NCBI GenBank assembly: GCA_027450145.1
Contig: DAIDKH010000029.1
Span: 1 to 51,583 of the forward strand
Origin: Chthonomonadaceae bacterium
Lineage (GTDB): Bacteria > Armatimonadota > Chthonomonadetes > Chthonomonadales > Chthonomonadaceae
Length of the DNA: 51,583 nucleotides
Direction: 5' to 3'
Under the pieces are notes generated by a model. It was given only the letters and a program-made list of their open reading frames with translations. It was not told the origin of the DNA and did not search any database. Shown here in pieces: positions 1 through 8,912 of the stretch. How positions within the stretch are numbered: the stretch's first letter is position 1; each line of letters starts with the position of its first letter. Made by a program: the position numbers and the translations under genes.

Positions 1-466
1 AGGTTATTACCTTACGCCCCTCTTGAGTAACCAGTGTTTCGCCCTTACTTAGGTCAACGCGCCACTGCTTCTCCTTGCAGTAAGCTGCTCCTAAAATCGA
101 CATCGAAAGCTTCAGCGTCTCGGTAGCATCGTTCGCGCTTATGTGCACGGAACTTCGGCTTACTTCCCATTCGGAATGACCGTTGCTAATGACGTCTCGA
201 AACAACACATACAGGTCGGGATAATTGGTCTTAATGACATCGTAGTAGGACTGAGGTTTGAAGCCGATGACAGCACTCGCATTCATAGTGCCATTTGGCA
301 AGATCTGCGAGTAAGTTTTCATGATAATACTGTTTTGATCCTGGGCGCTGCTGGAGGAGTAACTCCCTAGGACCAGGCAAACTGTAAACATCACGCTTGT
401 GACGAACAGTCGCGATGTTGAGTGCGCCTTTATATACGCAAAATGGTGGTACATAGATGTTTCCAT
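1..466 (-). CDS. Secreted protein of unknown function, cut by window start
   Basis: An open frame on the minus strand runs off the left edge, so only the first 155 codons are seen. The N-terminus (about 40 residues) has basic residues, a hydrophobic stretch (LFVTSVMFTVCLVLGSYS) and a small-residue region ending SSAQ, which looks like a Sec signal peptide. The mature part has motifs such as NASAVIGFKPQSYYDVI and a polar segment around YPDLYVLFRDVISNG. I do not recognise the family. Two starts are possible: ATG at 466, or the next in-frame ATG at 454, which sits at a better distance from an AAAGGA sequence. The frame is uninterrupted and reads like real protein, unlike the overlapping frames. 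Confidence 0.7.
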   Translation of the reverse strand, partial: METSMYHHFAYIKAHSTSRLFVTSVMFTVCLVLGSYSSSSAQDQNSIIMKTYSQILPNGTMNASAVIGFKPQSYYDVIKTNYPDLYVLFRDVISNGHSEWEVSRSSVHISANDATETLKLSMSILGAAYCKEKQWRVDLSKGETLVTQEGRKVIT

Positions 467-985
467 CCTTTCCCATCGGCACAAAGTGTGCCGGACAACC
501 GTCGAGTTTACATGGTTACCACTTGATTTGAGATATTTAGAGCGATAGATTATGCAATACTGAGGCCTGGTAAAGACACACATCGCAAATTGCAATCGCA
601 ATAGAATTATAGGCATTTCGCGTTAAAAAATTGTTAAAAAAGCTACCCAATTTACCGCAATTGTTTACATTGATCATTCACAGGACAGGCATTAGGAGAT
701 CGCCCGTCTATGGTATTATTTGGGCGACCAACCATTTGATCATTTAGATATAAGTGTTCGTGGCTGCACCTATTTCTTGAGCCTCCGCATATACCTGTCA
801 TACCCAGTTAAGCGTTGTCACTTTGAGCTAATTTTTTGCAACCTATCGGGCATGGGATACCGCGACAAGTCTCTGGCGTCATTGGACTATTACCATGTAT
901 CCAGCAAAAGATTAAAGCCCGCTAAGGAAACTGACGAAGTGTGTCTCCTTTGCGGGCAATCTCGCACCGTGACGCATCAGCCGGG
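467..985. other. Intergenic region, AT-rich, candidate minus-strand promoter
   Basis: No convincing gene lies in these 519 bases; the plus-strand frames here lack RBS and protein-like composition. On the minus strand a perfect TATAAT (plus-strand ATTATA at 606-611) lies about 140 bp upstream of the truncated secreted gene, but no clear -35 is seen, so it is only a candidate promoter. The 600-660 stretch is rich in A and T runs. The right end holds the terminator of the ferritin-like gene, listed separately. Confidence 0.4.
917..957 (-). terminator. Rho-independent terminator of the ferritin-like gene
   Basis: Read on the minus strand, GCCCGCAAAGGA pairs with TCCTTAGCGGGC (11 of 12 positions) and is followed by TTTAATCTTTT. 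It lies about 30 bp beyond the stop of the gene ending at 986. Confidence 0.75.
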
Positions 986-1822
986 TCAGGGTGTAGTGCT
1001 ATCCAGTGCGATTGTGGGCGATTCTGTTTCGTAGAAGTTAGATGCAGCGTTATAGGTGTAGGATGTGGGATCGAAAGCACCCGCGGTACCCGGGGTCGGC
1101 GCTGTCACAAATGGGCCAAGTGCTTTCACGACATCATTAATGTTCTGAAACGCTGGTCCCGAAGTGCTAAACGTTCGCTCATATGCGATATTATTGGCCG
1201 CATGCCCTGCGCTACCTTGAACCTGCTCCGCTACACCCGAAAGGCCCGTTACACTGCTGAGGTTAAGATCCGCGGCGATAACCCTTCCAAAGGCACGATG
1301 CTCCGACTCAACACCCAGGATTTGCGCTGCAAGAACTTTGAGACCGGCAGTAGACAAGTCCCTAACTCCAATTAAATAGGCCGCAATAAATGCATCCTCG
1401 AGTGTCACGAGAGTATTTAGCGCCGTTTGAACCGACTGCGACGCATTGGACGTGGTGAACATGCCCATAGGAAAATAGAATGTCGTGGCTAAAGGTACCG
1501 CGCCAGCACCCGTTAGAGTCTGATAGTGCAAAGACTCCTGTTCACGCCCAGCTACCAAATACGCCTGATCGTTCACATTGCCGCTGAGACCCTGAGTATA
1601 AAGCACCGATTTCGTAAGGTTATCGTACATCACTGTGGCCAGCGCTTCGGCAGTGGCTGCTGCGTTTAAAATAGTACTATCCAGGTTAGTTGAGGCAGAG
1701 GCGCGCCCACCGCCACAGCCCACCAGTAGATTCGCCACGGAGAGCAGCCCAGCGGCGCCAGCGCCTGCAAGCAGCTTGCGCCTACTTACATCCAAATTCA
1801 TTTCCTTATCGAACGCAGTCAT
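986..1822 (-). CDS. Tat-exported ferritin-like domain lipoprotein
   Basis: A 278-residue protein beginning with a twin-arginine signal (SRRKLLAGAGAAGLLSVANL) that ends in a lipobox-like LLVGC. It is therefore likely exported folded and perhaps lipid-anchored outside the cytoplasmic membrane. The body is helical with spaced Glu and His residues (AATAEALATVMYDNL, GREQESLHYQ, TLEDAFIAAY, VESEHRAFGRV), the pattern of the ferritin-like/desiccation-related family (Ferritin_2 type), which can hold a di-metal site. Actual iron binding is inferred. The ATG has a strong SD (AAAGGAG). It follows a two-component operon on the same strand, separated by tandem repeats resembling response-regulator sites, and ends in its own terminator. 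Confidence 0.85.
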   Translation of the reverse strand: MTAFDKEMNLDVSRRKLLAGAGAAGLLSVANLLVGCGGGRASASTNLDSTILNAAATAEALATVMYDNLTKSVLYTQGLSGNVNDQAYLVAGREQESLHYQTLTGAGAVPLATTFYFPMGMFTTSNASQSVQTALNTLVTLEDAFIAAYLIGVRDLSTAGLKVLAAQILGVESEHRAFGRVIAADLNLSSVTGLSGVAEQVQGSAGHAANNIAYERTFSTSGPAFQNINDVVKALGPFVTAPTPGTAGAFDPTSYTYNAASNFYETESPTIALDSTTP

Positions 1823-1944
1823 TGAGATTGTCTCCTTTGTTCGCGATTGCGGTCACCGCCAATTGCATAGCAACCAGGTGTGGCGGGATAACTTCACACA
1901 ATCTAAGGTTACGCCTCAAATGCTAACGGCACATTTTCAATTCA

Positions 1945-1973
1945 ATTACAGTTTCATTACAAACTGCGTTACA
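1945..1973 (-). promoter_or_regulatory. Tandem OmpR/PhoB-type direct repeats upstream of the ferritin-like gene
   Basis: The plus strand shows ATTACA at 1945-1950, ATTACA at 1956-1961 and GTTACA at 1968-1973; on the minus strand these read TGTAAT, TGTAAT and TGTAAC. Spacings of 11 and 12 bp are typical of direct-repeat boxes bound by OmpR/PhoB-family regulators. The array overlaps the stop codon of just such a regulator gene and lies about 120 bp upstream of the ferritin-like gene. Regulation is an inference. Confidence 0.5.
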
Positions 1974-2676
1974 CATCGCCGGAGGTTAACCGATAACCAT
2001 ACCCTCTTACAGTAACAAGCAAACGTGGATGCTCTGGATGGGCTTCAATCTTTTTACGCAACCGATATACCGTTATCGCAACTGCTCCCGGCCCCGTATC
2101 GGCGTCAAAGCCCCACACATCTCGGAAGATCTGTTCCGTGGAAATTGCCTGTTCGCTACGACGAGCAAGGTAAAAAAGCAACGCGAATTCTCTATCTGTC
2201 AGATGAAGCGGTTCATTTATCTTAAAAGCATCCCTTATCGCACTATCAATCAGTAGATTACCTACGTGGAGCTTGGGTGGCGTTCCAGGTAATTCGAAAT
2301 GGTTGTTGTATTCCCCTGCCCGACGCAGCAGCGCCCGAACCCGAGCGACAAACTCTCGAGGTTCAAAGGGCTTAGTCAAATAGTCATCCGCCCCTAGTTC
2401 GAGACCGATAACTTTGTCTGAGTTATCGCTGCGCGCGGTTAGAAACAGAATTGGCATGGTGAACTGCTGTCGAAGCCGTCGACATAACGTAAATCCATCG
2501 CCATCTGGCAGGCCAACATCCAGTACCGCGAGGTCGAAACCTGCTGCCGATGCGTCCTTTTCCGCCTCGCGGAGCGTCGTAACTGATCGGCATTGAAACC
2601 CCTCAGCGATGAGCAACTTCTCAATTGCCCTCAGCAAGAACCGGTCGTCATCTACCAAAAGGATCCTGGCGCTCAT
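1969..2676 (-). CDS. OmpR/PhoB-family response regulator
   Basis: A 235-residue two-domain regulator. The receiver domain has the acidic pocket (D9-D11), the phospho-acceptor D53 (VLDVGLPDGDG), T80 and K102 (LTKPF). The C-terminal half is a winged-helix DNA-binding domain with EFALLFYLARR and a YRLRKKIE recognition-helix region, ending VRGYGYRLTSGDV. Its ATG overlaps the TGA of the upstream kinase gene by 4 bp (ATGA), so the two are translationally coupled and form a cognate pair. Possible binding repeats lie just beyond its stop codon, in front of the ferritin-like gene, making that gene a plausible target. Confidence 0.93.
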   Translation of the reverse strand: MSARILLVDDDRFLLRAIEKLLIAEGFQCRSVTTLREAEKDASAAGFDLAVLDVGLPDGDGFTLCRRLRQQFTMPILFLTARSDNSDKVIGLELGADDYLTKPFEPREFVARVRALLRRAGEYNNHFELPGTPPKLHVGNLLIDSAIRDAFKINEPLHLTDREFALLFYLARRSEQAISTEQIFRDVWGFDADTGPGAVAITVYRLRKKIEAHPEHPRLLVTVRGYGYRLTSGDV

Positions 2677-3839
2677 TCGTTACCATCGCAGTTTATTACA
2701 GCCGGAATGGTCACAGTAAAGGTTGTTCCGTGGCCGGAGGCGCTGTTCACGGCAATGTCTCCGCCATGCTCTTCCGCAATCCGTTTACAGTTATACAACC
2801 CCAAACCAAACCCATTTGCTTTTGTGGTGAAGAAAGGTTCAAAGATGCGTTGAACAGTCTCTTCGGGCATTCCGTGTCCAGTGTCCGCGACTGTGATCAT
2901 GAGCATCCCCACGGCAGTTGAAACTCCTATATTAAGTGTCCCACCTTTTGAATCCATCGCCTGAATAGCATTTAAACACAAGTTCACAAGCATCTGCTCT
3001 AAGCGGCCGGCGTCAGCCAGTGCCATCGGCATGTTCGCCTCACACTGTACAAACACTTGCACGTCGTACAACTCAGCCTGTACTCGAATGAGGTTCGCCA
3101 CCCTCAGGCAAAGCGCTTCAAGTGCTACGGGCCGGGTTTCTAGCACCGTGGGACTACAGTATGCCAGTAACCGTTGTGTAAGCGTGGTGAACCTGTCGAA
3201 ATGTTCGTCAAGTACCTCCGTGGAGGATTGTGGCAATGAAGCCATAGCTAATTTCATGGCACTCAAGATATTGCGAATATCGTGAGCAATTCCAGCTGCG
3301 ATCAGACCAGCAGTTGAGAGCTTCTCGAGTTCCACCATCCGCTGGTGAGCTACATTCAGTTCTACCTTGGTGTCATTCAACGCATCCTGGACCTGCCGCT
3401 GCATGATGCGATTTTCAGTGATATCTAAAAATGTCCACAGACGTGCAACAGGCTCACCAGACTTCCCTGTAATTGGGCATGTGTACCGACGCAGAATAAT
3501 AAGCGGCTCACCCTTAAGTTCTACCTCGTCAACCGCCGTGAGGTAAGGATCCGCATAAGCGCATTCCAGGAGGCTAAGAAAGCGTGCGCGATCCCGCGCT
3601 CGGCCAAGCGCCCATTGGCGAACCTTGTCGGGATCCATCTGTACTACCTGAGCAGCCGAAAGACCAAAGAGTTGAGTAAGTTTCCGGTTAGCAATGATGT
3701 CTTGCCTGTCCAGGCCACTTACCAGTACGCCGTAATCGGTAGCCTGCAGAAGCGCATGCAGCAACTCACGTTCAAGTTCGATATAGGCAGGGTTTACACC
3801 GACTTCCTCATATTCCTCGTTGCTCCCGTCCATAAGCAC
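2673..3839 (-). CDS. PAS-containing sensor histidine kinase, NtrB-like core
   Basis: About 388 residues with no membrane segment, so probably cytosolic. An N-terminal PAS-like domain (ATDYGVLVSGLDRQDIIANR through LWTFLDITENR) and a short coiled coil lead to the phospho-acceptor motif GIAHDIRNILSA (His near residue 186). The ATPase domain follows, with N box NLCLNAIQAM, VADTGHGMPE, FEPFFTTK and GFGLGLYNCKRI. The HDxRN form of the H box resembles NtrB-type kinases. A GTG at 3839 is preferred as start: it overlaps the stop of the upstream gene by one base and has GAGG seven bases upstream. ATG at 3833 is the alternative; longer starts would run into the upstream gene. It is coupled to the response regulator downstream. 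Confidence 0.9.
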   Translation of the reverse strand: MLMDGSNEEYEEVGVNPAYIELERELLHALLQATDYGVLVSGLDRQDIIANRKLTQLFGLSAAQVVQMDPDKVRQWALGRARDRARFLSLLECAYADPYLTAVDEVELKGEPLIILRRYTCPITGKSGEPVARLWTFLDITENRIMQRQVQDALNDTKVELNVAHQRMVELEKLSTAGLIAAGIAHDIRNILSAMKLAMASLPQSSTEVLDEHFDRFTTLTQRLLAYCSPTVLETRPVALEALCLRVANLIRVQAELYDVQVFVQCEANMPMALADAGRLEQMLVNLCLNAIQAMDSKGGTLNIGVSTAVGMLMITVADTGHGMPEETVQRIFEPFFTTKANGFGLGLYNCKRIAEEHGGDIAVNSASGHGTTFTVTIPAVINCDGNE

Positions 3840-4804
3840 TAAAACGCCTCGTTCAGTGCACCATCGGCAGCAGCTTCTAGTAGCGAAATACAACGCTGTA
3901 GGCCGCGAACACTCATCTGATATCGAGGTACGTGCACAGTTGAGGCTGGGAGAGCAATAGAAAGTGTGGGTGCAAGCGGAGTAAAAAGAAGCGTCTGACT
4001 GCCGCTGCGTGCGGCTGAAAGGTGAAACTCCACTCCCTCCGAGGCAAGCTTATCTGCTACCATAATCCCAAAGGACGGGTCGATGAAATTCCGTCCCTCG
4101 AATATGCGAATAGCTGGTAGATCCAGCCTTCCATCGCCAAGGTTGCTCACTGAAGGTACATCCGCATTTGCAACGAAACGCAAGTTCGGGGCGTGCCGCT
4201 GCAAATATGCAACGCCCTTACGGGCAACATCCATTGCACACTCCTCGGCCATAACACACATGAGTCCCACTTCGTTGTTGTCTACATTGCGTAGTGCAGT
4301 CATCGCAGCAAAAAGGGTCACACGCGGATCCAATGCCTTACCCTCAATCACATCACCCTCAATCACCGTCCGCTCGTCAAAGGTCCACACCGTGCGATAT
4401 GGTCGAATCCCGTCACCATAGAGCACCAACCGGTCTTCGTTTTCGAACGACCGTACCTCACCGCGTACCCGATAACTGAGTGCCGGATCCGCTGTGAGAT
4501 AGTCCAGGGCCTGAAGATTCGCTTCTGCAAATACGGAGGGAATGTTTCCCCAGGCTCGCGTATCAAATCCACCATCCGCTCGAGCGCCATAAACGCAGCC
4601 GCCGACTTCATCCATGTGGGAAACAAATAATACTTTTAGGTCGGCAGGGCGTGCGGCACCCTTCTGATACAGGCAGAAGCCGTCGCGAACGAACGTACGG
4701 CTATAATCCTCACCTAAATACGATGAGATTAGATTTACCACTGGTAAACACGCAGTGCCAATCGAAGGAGTTTCGGTGAGCACTTTGAGAAACTCTAATT
4801 CCAA
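3839..4804 (-). CDS. M42-family aminopeptidase-like metallohydrolase, divergent
   Basis: A 321-residue protein with the metal-ligand pattern of M42 glutamyl aminopeptidases/endoglucanase-M proteins: SHMDEVGG (H63, D65), GKALDPRV (D159), MAEECAMD (E187, E188), ANADVPSVS (D215) and a C-terminal H291. This is the expected order for a two-metal cytosolic peptidase that trims peptides from the N-terminus. The protein is shorter and more divergent than usual M42 members, so substrate is uncertain. The start is TTG behind GAAGGGG, with no ATG candidate at a good distance. It is the first gene of the operon with the kinase and response regulator, an unusual partner that could link sensing to peptide turnover. 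Confidence 0.75.
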   Translation of the reverse strand: MELEFLKVLTETPSIGTACLPVVNLISSYLGEDYSRTFVRDGFCLYQKGAARPADLKVLFVSHMDEVGGCVYGARADGGFDTRAWGNIPSVFAEANLQALDYLTADPALSYRVRGEVRSFENEDRLVLYGDGIRPYRTVWTFDERTVIEGDVIEGKALDPRVTLFAAMTALRNVDNNEVGLMCVMAEECAMDVARKGVAYLQRHAPNLRFVANADVPSVSNLGDGRLDLPAIRIFEGRNFIDPSFGIMVADKLASEGVEFHLSAARSGSQTLLFTPLAPTLSIALPASTVHVPRYQMSVRGLQRCISLLEAAADGALNEAF

Positions 4805-5161
4805 ATCAGTCCCCTTCCGGTTTGGTTGCCCGCCCTATGAACTACCCAACGGTTCATCCCGTTTAGTGCAAGTTTACCAGAGTGGTGAGCTTTTATTTGT
4901 GACAGCGCTCCGGCATAACTAAGCTCATGCGTAAGCCTCGGTATCCTAGCATTGCCAATCTATCCCCCAAAAGATGCCGAAATTATTGCTGTGTGCTCAA
5001 TTCAAAATGTGCAAATTGGCGTGGTACGAACGTCTTGTCATTTAGCATAGCGACACCATACGTTGGTTGACTGTAACCTAGGGATTCTGTTATAATTACC
5101 TCACTACATTGATGCCTGAAACACAGTTTTTGTGTTTAAGACCAGCGGGAAACAATCACTA
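4805..5161. other. Divergent intergenic region
   Basis: This gap separates the minus-strand peptidase-kinase-regulator operon from the plus-strand sensor kinase. It contains the strong plus-strand promoter at 5067-5096, listed separately. I see no gene. For the minus-strand operon no clear -35/-10 pair is visible. Confidence 0.5.
5067..5096 (+). promoter_or_regulatory. Sigma70-type promoter for the GAF-PAS kinase and dut
   Basis: TTGACT at 5067-5072 and a perfect TATAAT at 5091-5096 are separated by 18 bp. Transcription would start near 5103, about 60 nt before the ATG at 5162. Confidence 0.75.
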
Positions 5162-6937
5162 ATGACCTTTCAAAACGACGAGGTTCAGCTTCTCCAACAA
5201 GAGATTGAGCAGCTAAAGGCCGAGAATACGCGTCTGAAAAGCGAGCTAAACGACGAGCGCAAACGCGTTACAGAATTGCAGCGCGGTAACAGCGCCGCCG
5301 AAGCAACCGATGTACCCATCTCGTTCAGCGAATACGAAGAGGCCCTTAGACGACTGGTTCAGCGAACGGCAATGATCGTTCAGGCAGAAAAGTGCGTAAT
5401 TCTAGTACGCGATCGTGAGACCGGTGATCTCTTTGCCAGATCGCCCGCATGGGGTCTAACCGACGAGCAAGTGTTCTCCTACCGCATACCCGTTACTACA
5501 GGATTCTCTGGCGAGTGTTTTCGCACTGGCAAAGCACAAACCCTCGAAAACGCAATGCACGACCGCCGTGGAGCCGAAGAGAACCTCCAAGCCTACGGAG
5601 TTAAAAACGGAGTTTCTGTGCCTCTACTGATCGAAAAGCACGACGAAAACAGCCGGGTAGTAGATCGTACGATTATTGGCGTCTTGCACTGCTTTAACAA
5701 GCGCTATGGTTCGGAGTTTGTGGATGAAGACGTCCGCCTGTTGGAGCGGTTGGCACGCAATGCTGCAGCCGTTATTGCTAATGCGCAAGCCTACCAGGAG
5801 GTCATGGAAGAGAAACAGAAACTCGTTCAGACACTCGAGAGTCTTACTGCAGGGCTCATCCTCATCAATCAGCGCGGTCAAATTGCACAAATTAATGCCC
5901 AGGCTCGCGCGATTTTTCACCTTTCGTCCACTGCCTCGGTATCCGACAGCAAGTATACCGACGTGATCAAGCATGAGCAAGGTCTTCAGATAATTGACCG
6001 CTGTATTAAGGAGTGCTCCGGAGAAGCGCCAGACCTCCATCCTGACGAGGATGCTCCCCCGCGCGTTCCGGATGAGATTACAGTGACAGATGACGAAGGC
6101 GATGAGTATATCTACCAGGTACATGCCGCCGGGGTCCGCGACAATTCCGACGCACTTATCGGAACAGTTTTCATTTTTAATGACATCACGGATATCCGCA
6201 ACGTTGAAAAGATGAAAACGGAGTTTGTATCAATCGTCAGTCACGAACTTCGGACACCTCTCACTCCCATGAAGGGTTTCGTACGTACACTTCTCGACGA
6301 TGAAAACGAAGAGTGGTATGATCGCGAGAACAGGCGCGAATTCTATTCCATCATAGAGACGAACGTCGATCGCCTTAGTCGGTTGATCAACGACCTCTTG
6401 AACGTTTCAAGGATAGAACGCGGTGCTGGCATCGAAATGAATTGGCAGGAAGTGGAAATTCGCAAGGCAGCAGAGTCCGTCGTTGATATTCAAAAGGGGC
6501 GTACAGACAGGCACACTCTGGTGATAGATTTCGAGCCAGAAGAGTTCGTAGCCGAATCAGATCCAGACATCATTCAGAACATTCTACAAAACTTTGTCTC
6601 CAATGCCATCAAGTATTCCGAGGGTGGTGAGGTTCGTGTAATTGGCCGTTTGCAAGAGCCAAGCGAGGAATACCCTGACGGAGCGGTTCTATTAGGAGTA
6701 AAAGATCAAGGCATCGGGCTTACGCCTGCTGAAATTAAGAAAATAGGCGAGAAGTTCTTTCGGTCCGACAACAAGAAAGCACGTTCAGCGGGAGGTACTG
6801 GCATAGGCCTGTTCCTCGTTAAGAGCCTGATAGCTGCTCACCACGGCACCATGTGGGTCGAGAGCGAGGTCGGTAAGGGATCTACCTTCTGGTTCAAATT
6901 CCCTATCAAGCAGCCCGCAGCCGAACCGGCCCAGTAA
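5162..6937 (+). CDS. Cytosolic GAF-PAS sensor histidine kinase
   Basis: About 591 residues from the ATG at 5162; an in-frame GTG at 5132 would add ten residues but has no SD. An N-terminal coiled coil (EVQLLQQEIEQLKAENTRLK) leads into a GAF domain (roughly residues 55-210, with TTGFSGECFRTGKAQ and IIGVLHCFNK). A PAS domain follows (about 225-350, ending FIFNDITDIRNVEK), then HisKA with VSHELRTPLTPMKGFV (His near residue 361) and HATPase (NFVSNAIKYSEGG, VKDQGIGL, GTGIGLFLVKSL). With no membrane segment it should sense an intracellular signal, perhaps a small molecule bound by GAF. No response regulator is adjacent; the next gene, four bases on, is dut, so this is an orphan kinase in an operon with dUTPase. 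Confidence 0.93.
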   Translation: MTFQNDEVQLLQQEIEQLKAENTRLKSELNDERKRVTELQRGNSAAEATDVPISFSEYEEALRRLVQRTAMIVQAEKCVILVRDRETGDLFARSPAWGLTDEQVFSYRIPVTTGFSGECFRTGKAQTLENAMHDRRGAEENLQAYGVKNGVSVPLLIEKHDENSRVVDRTIIGVLHCFNKRYGSEFVDEDVRLLERLARNAAAVIANAQAYQEVMEEKQKLVQTLESLTAGLILINQRGQIAQINAQARAIFHLSSTASVSDSKYTDVIKHEQGLQIIDRCIKECSGEAPDLHPDEDAPPRVPDEITVTDDEGDEYIYQVHAAGVRDNSDALIGTVFIFNDITDIRNVEKMKTEFVSIVSHELRTPLTPMKGFVRTLLDDENEEWYDRENRREFYSIIETNVDRLSRLINDLLNVSRIERGAGIEMNWQEVEIRKAAESVVDIQKGRTDRHTLVIDFEPEEFVAESDPDIIQNILQNFVSNAIKYSEGGEVRVIGRLQEPSEEYPDGAVLLGVKDQGIGLTPAEIKKIGEKFFRSDNKKARSAGGTGIGLFLVKSLIAAHHGTMWVESEVGKGSTFWFKFPIKQPAAEPAQ

Positions 6938-6940
6938 GTT

Positions 6941-7414
6941 ATGATCGTCGCGCCCAATGGCATCGAAGTGAGCATAACGTACCTGCCTCACGGTGATGGT
7001 TTGCCTTTACCGGGTTACGCTACTGCCGGTGCGGCGGGAATGGATGTATACGCAGCAGTCGCAGACGATAAGCCGATCGTAATTCAACAGGGACAACGGG
7101 CACTGGTACCAACTGGTATAGCCATTTCGCTCCCGAGTGGGTATGAGGCGCAGATACGACCTAGAAGTGGTCTAGCCTTAAAACACGGAATCGGTATGGT
7201 CAATAGTCCCGGCACGATTGACAGCGATTATCGTGGCGAGATCATGGTTCTGCTTATAAACCATGGAGAACAGCCATTTGCAGTGCAGCGTGGGGTTCGA
7301 ATAGCCCAAATGATCGTCGCTCCGGTCTCTCGAGTAAATTGGAGTGTTATCGGTGAGCTAGGACCTAGTGCGAGAGGCGCCAATGGCTTTGGCAGTACTG
7401 GTACAACCGGGTAA
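6941..7414 (+). CDS. dut: dUTP diphosphatase
   Basis: A 157-residue trimeric-type dUTPase that hydrolyses dUTP to dUMP and pyrophosphate, keeping uracil out of DNA and feeding dTMP synthesis. All five conserved motifs are present in order: [10 protein letters not shown] (1), [10 protein letters not shown] (2), [14 protein letters not shown] with the catalytic Asp and Tyr (3), [10 protein letters not shown] (4) and the Gly-rich C-terminal arm [10 protein letters not shown] (5) that closes over the substrate. The length is normal for the family. It begins three bases after the stop of the sensor kinase and is probably co-transcribed from the promoter at 5067. Confidence 0.97.
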   Translation: MIVAPNGIEVSITYLPHGDGLPLPGYATAGAAGMDVYAAVADDKPIVIQQGQRALVPTGIAISLPSGYEAQIRPRSGLALKHGIGMVNSPGTIDSDYRGEIMVLLINHGEQPFAVQRGVRIAQMIVAPVSRVNWSVIGELGPSARGANGFGSTGTTG

Positions 7415-7577
7415 GTGGTGGAATCAACCCAACTAATACCATCGGCGCCTAGCGGTTAGGTAGGTCGCCATTAATCGATTTACTGTGGATGCGAAAATAC
7501 ACTATTTCTCGGCGAAGCGGTATAACCTGCACTCTTCCCATCCGTTCCGTTAGCAATTACAAACGGGCTAAATAACT

Positions 7578-8858
7578 ATGAATTGTTCGCAATGTTTCGA
7601 ACTTTTGCCAGACGATCACTCCGGCCCCTGCCCTCGCTGCGGTCATACCAATAATGCAGTACCTTCCGCTGAGTCAGTTGCCCCAATTATCGACTTCAAA
7701 CAGGTCAACGAGAACCTCACCAATGCTAATCTATGCCGTATCCGCGGCCAGTTCAGCGAGGCAATTGAACATTGCGTAGCGGCGCTAAAACTGGACAGCC
7801 AGAATCACACAGCGCATTCTCTGCTGGGCGACATATATCGTGACCAAGGCCGCCTGGAAGACTCGGCACAGTGGTATCGCATGGCCATTGACATTCATCC
7901 CAACCCCGTGGACGAAGCTCGCCTTTCCTCCGTTGAAAACGCAATCTCGAAGCTTGTGATTACTGAAGCCGACGAACAAAAGCAGCTGGCAGACGCTAAG
8001 GAATGGGGTGGTGGCACAACCAACCTCATGGGTGTCAAGCCTCAAAAGTGGCTATCCCTGATCACTGCAATTTCGGGCATCTTCCTGATTATCACTCTGA
8101 TCATACTATTCCGGCATCCAAGTGTAAAGGGACATCAGCGGACAGCCGGAATGCAGACCACAACTAGCGCCCAGCCTGCTCCCGCCCCAACATTGCAGCT
8201 TCCACCCCAACCTGTACCTCCAGTGGTCAACTCTACCGGTGGCGGTCTACCAGCAGACCAACCTGTAGGCGGAACTATTGAACCCAGACAAGACATTCAT
8301 TCTGCGCCTCCGCCACCTGCTCAATCGCAACTGCCAGCACAAGTTCAACAACCGCAATCACGGCTGCAAACGGCACCTGTATTACCCGCAATGCCGGGTG
8401 TTCCGCGAGGCGAAATCACCAACGCGCCCACCGACAATACGTCACCTGCAATGTCGTCCAGCCCGCTTACAAGCGCAATGCAAATCTCAAACATGCAGAA
8501 TACCGGAAATGGCGTGGTTGCGATCATCGTCACTGCGCCGTCAAACTGGGCCACAGCAGGTGGGCGCCAGGCGCAAACAACCCTAATGCGCAATATTCTG
8601 CGGGCCGCACGCACTGGGTTGGGCAGCAATCCTGATTATATTCAGGCACACGTGTTTGTTGAAGTAGCGTACGGATCAAACCAGCTTTCTATTGCAGATG
8701 GCGAGGTCGCTCGTGCAAGTGCCACTGCCACTAATCCGGATACTGCAAGTTATGACGCACTGCGCTCCGCCTTTGTATCCTTCCATTGGGTAAACTCCCG
8801 AACTACATCCGCAGGCGTCTCCGCTGGCTCCGCACCGCAGGTTAGTTCAGGGAATTAA
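7578..8858 (+). CDS. Zinc-ribbon, TPR, single-pass membrane protein of unknown function
   Basis: A 426-residue modular protein. It opens with a zinc ribbon (MNCSQCFELLPDDH then CPRCGH, two CxxC pairs). Two or three TPR-like helical repeats follow (NANLCRIRGQFSEAIEHCVA, HTAHSLLGDIYRDQGRLEDS), then one membrane helix (LSLITAISGIFLIITLIILF, about residues 155-180). A long Pro/Gln/Thr-rich linker (about 190-310) leads to a compact C-terminal domain of about 100 residues (VVAIIVTAPSNWATAGGR to FVSFHWVNSR) that I do not recognise. The layout implies a cytosolic zinc-ribbon/TPR part and an external C-terminal domain reached by a flexible linker. It stands alone between dut and the PhoB/PhoR-like pair. 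Its SD is weak. Confidence 0.8.
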   Translation: MNCSQCFELLPDDHSGPCPRCGHTNNAVPSAESVAPIIDFKQVNENLTNANLCRIRGQFSEAIEHCVAALKLDSQNHTAHSLLGDIYRDQGRLEDSAQWYRMAIDIHPNPVDEARLSSVENAISKLVITEADEQKQLADAKEWGGGTTNLMGVKPQKWLSLITAISGIFLIITLIILFRHPSVKGHQRTAGMQTTTSAQPAPAPTLQLPPQPVPPVVNSTGGGLPADQPVGGTIEPRQDIHSAPPPPAQSQLPAQVQQPQSRLQTAPVLPAMPGVPRGEITNAPTDNTSPAMSSSPLTSAMQISNMQNTGNGVVAIIVTAPSNWATAGGRQAQTTLMRNILRAARTGLGSNPDYIQAHVFVEVAYGSNQLSIADGEVARASATATNPDTASYDALRSAFVSFHWVNSRTTSAGVSAGSAPQVSSGN

Positions 8859-8912
8859 ATTTCAGTATACATTTGTCTCCCAATATTTTCGTGCAGTACT
8901 TCCTCCTCTGCA

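Noticed and set aside
143-370. Plus-strand 75-codon frame at the left end
   Set aside because: It is antisense to the truncated secreted protein, whose signal peptide and protein-like sequence are far more convincing.
720-1034. Plus-strand frame of 104 codons
   Set aside because: It runs over the terminator and into the antisense of the ferritin-like gene, and has no RBS.
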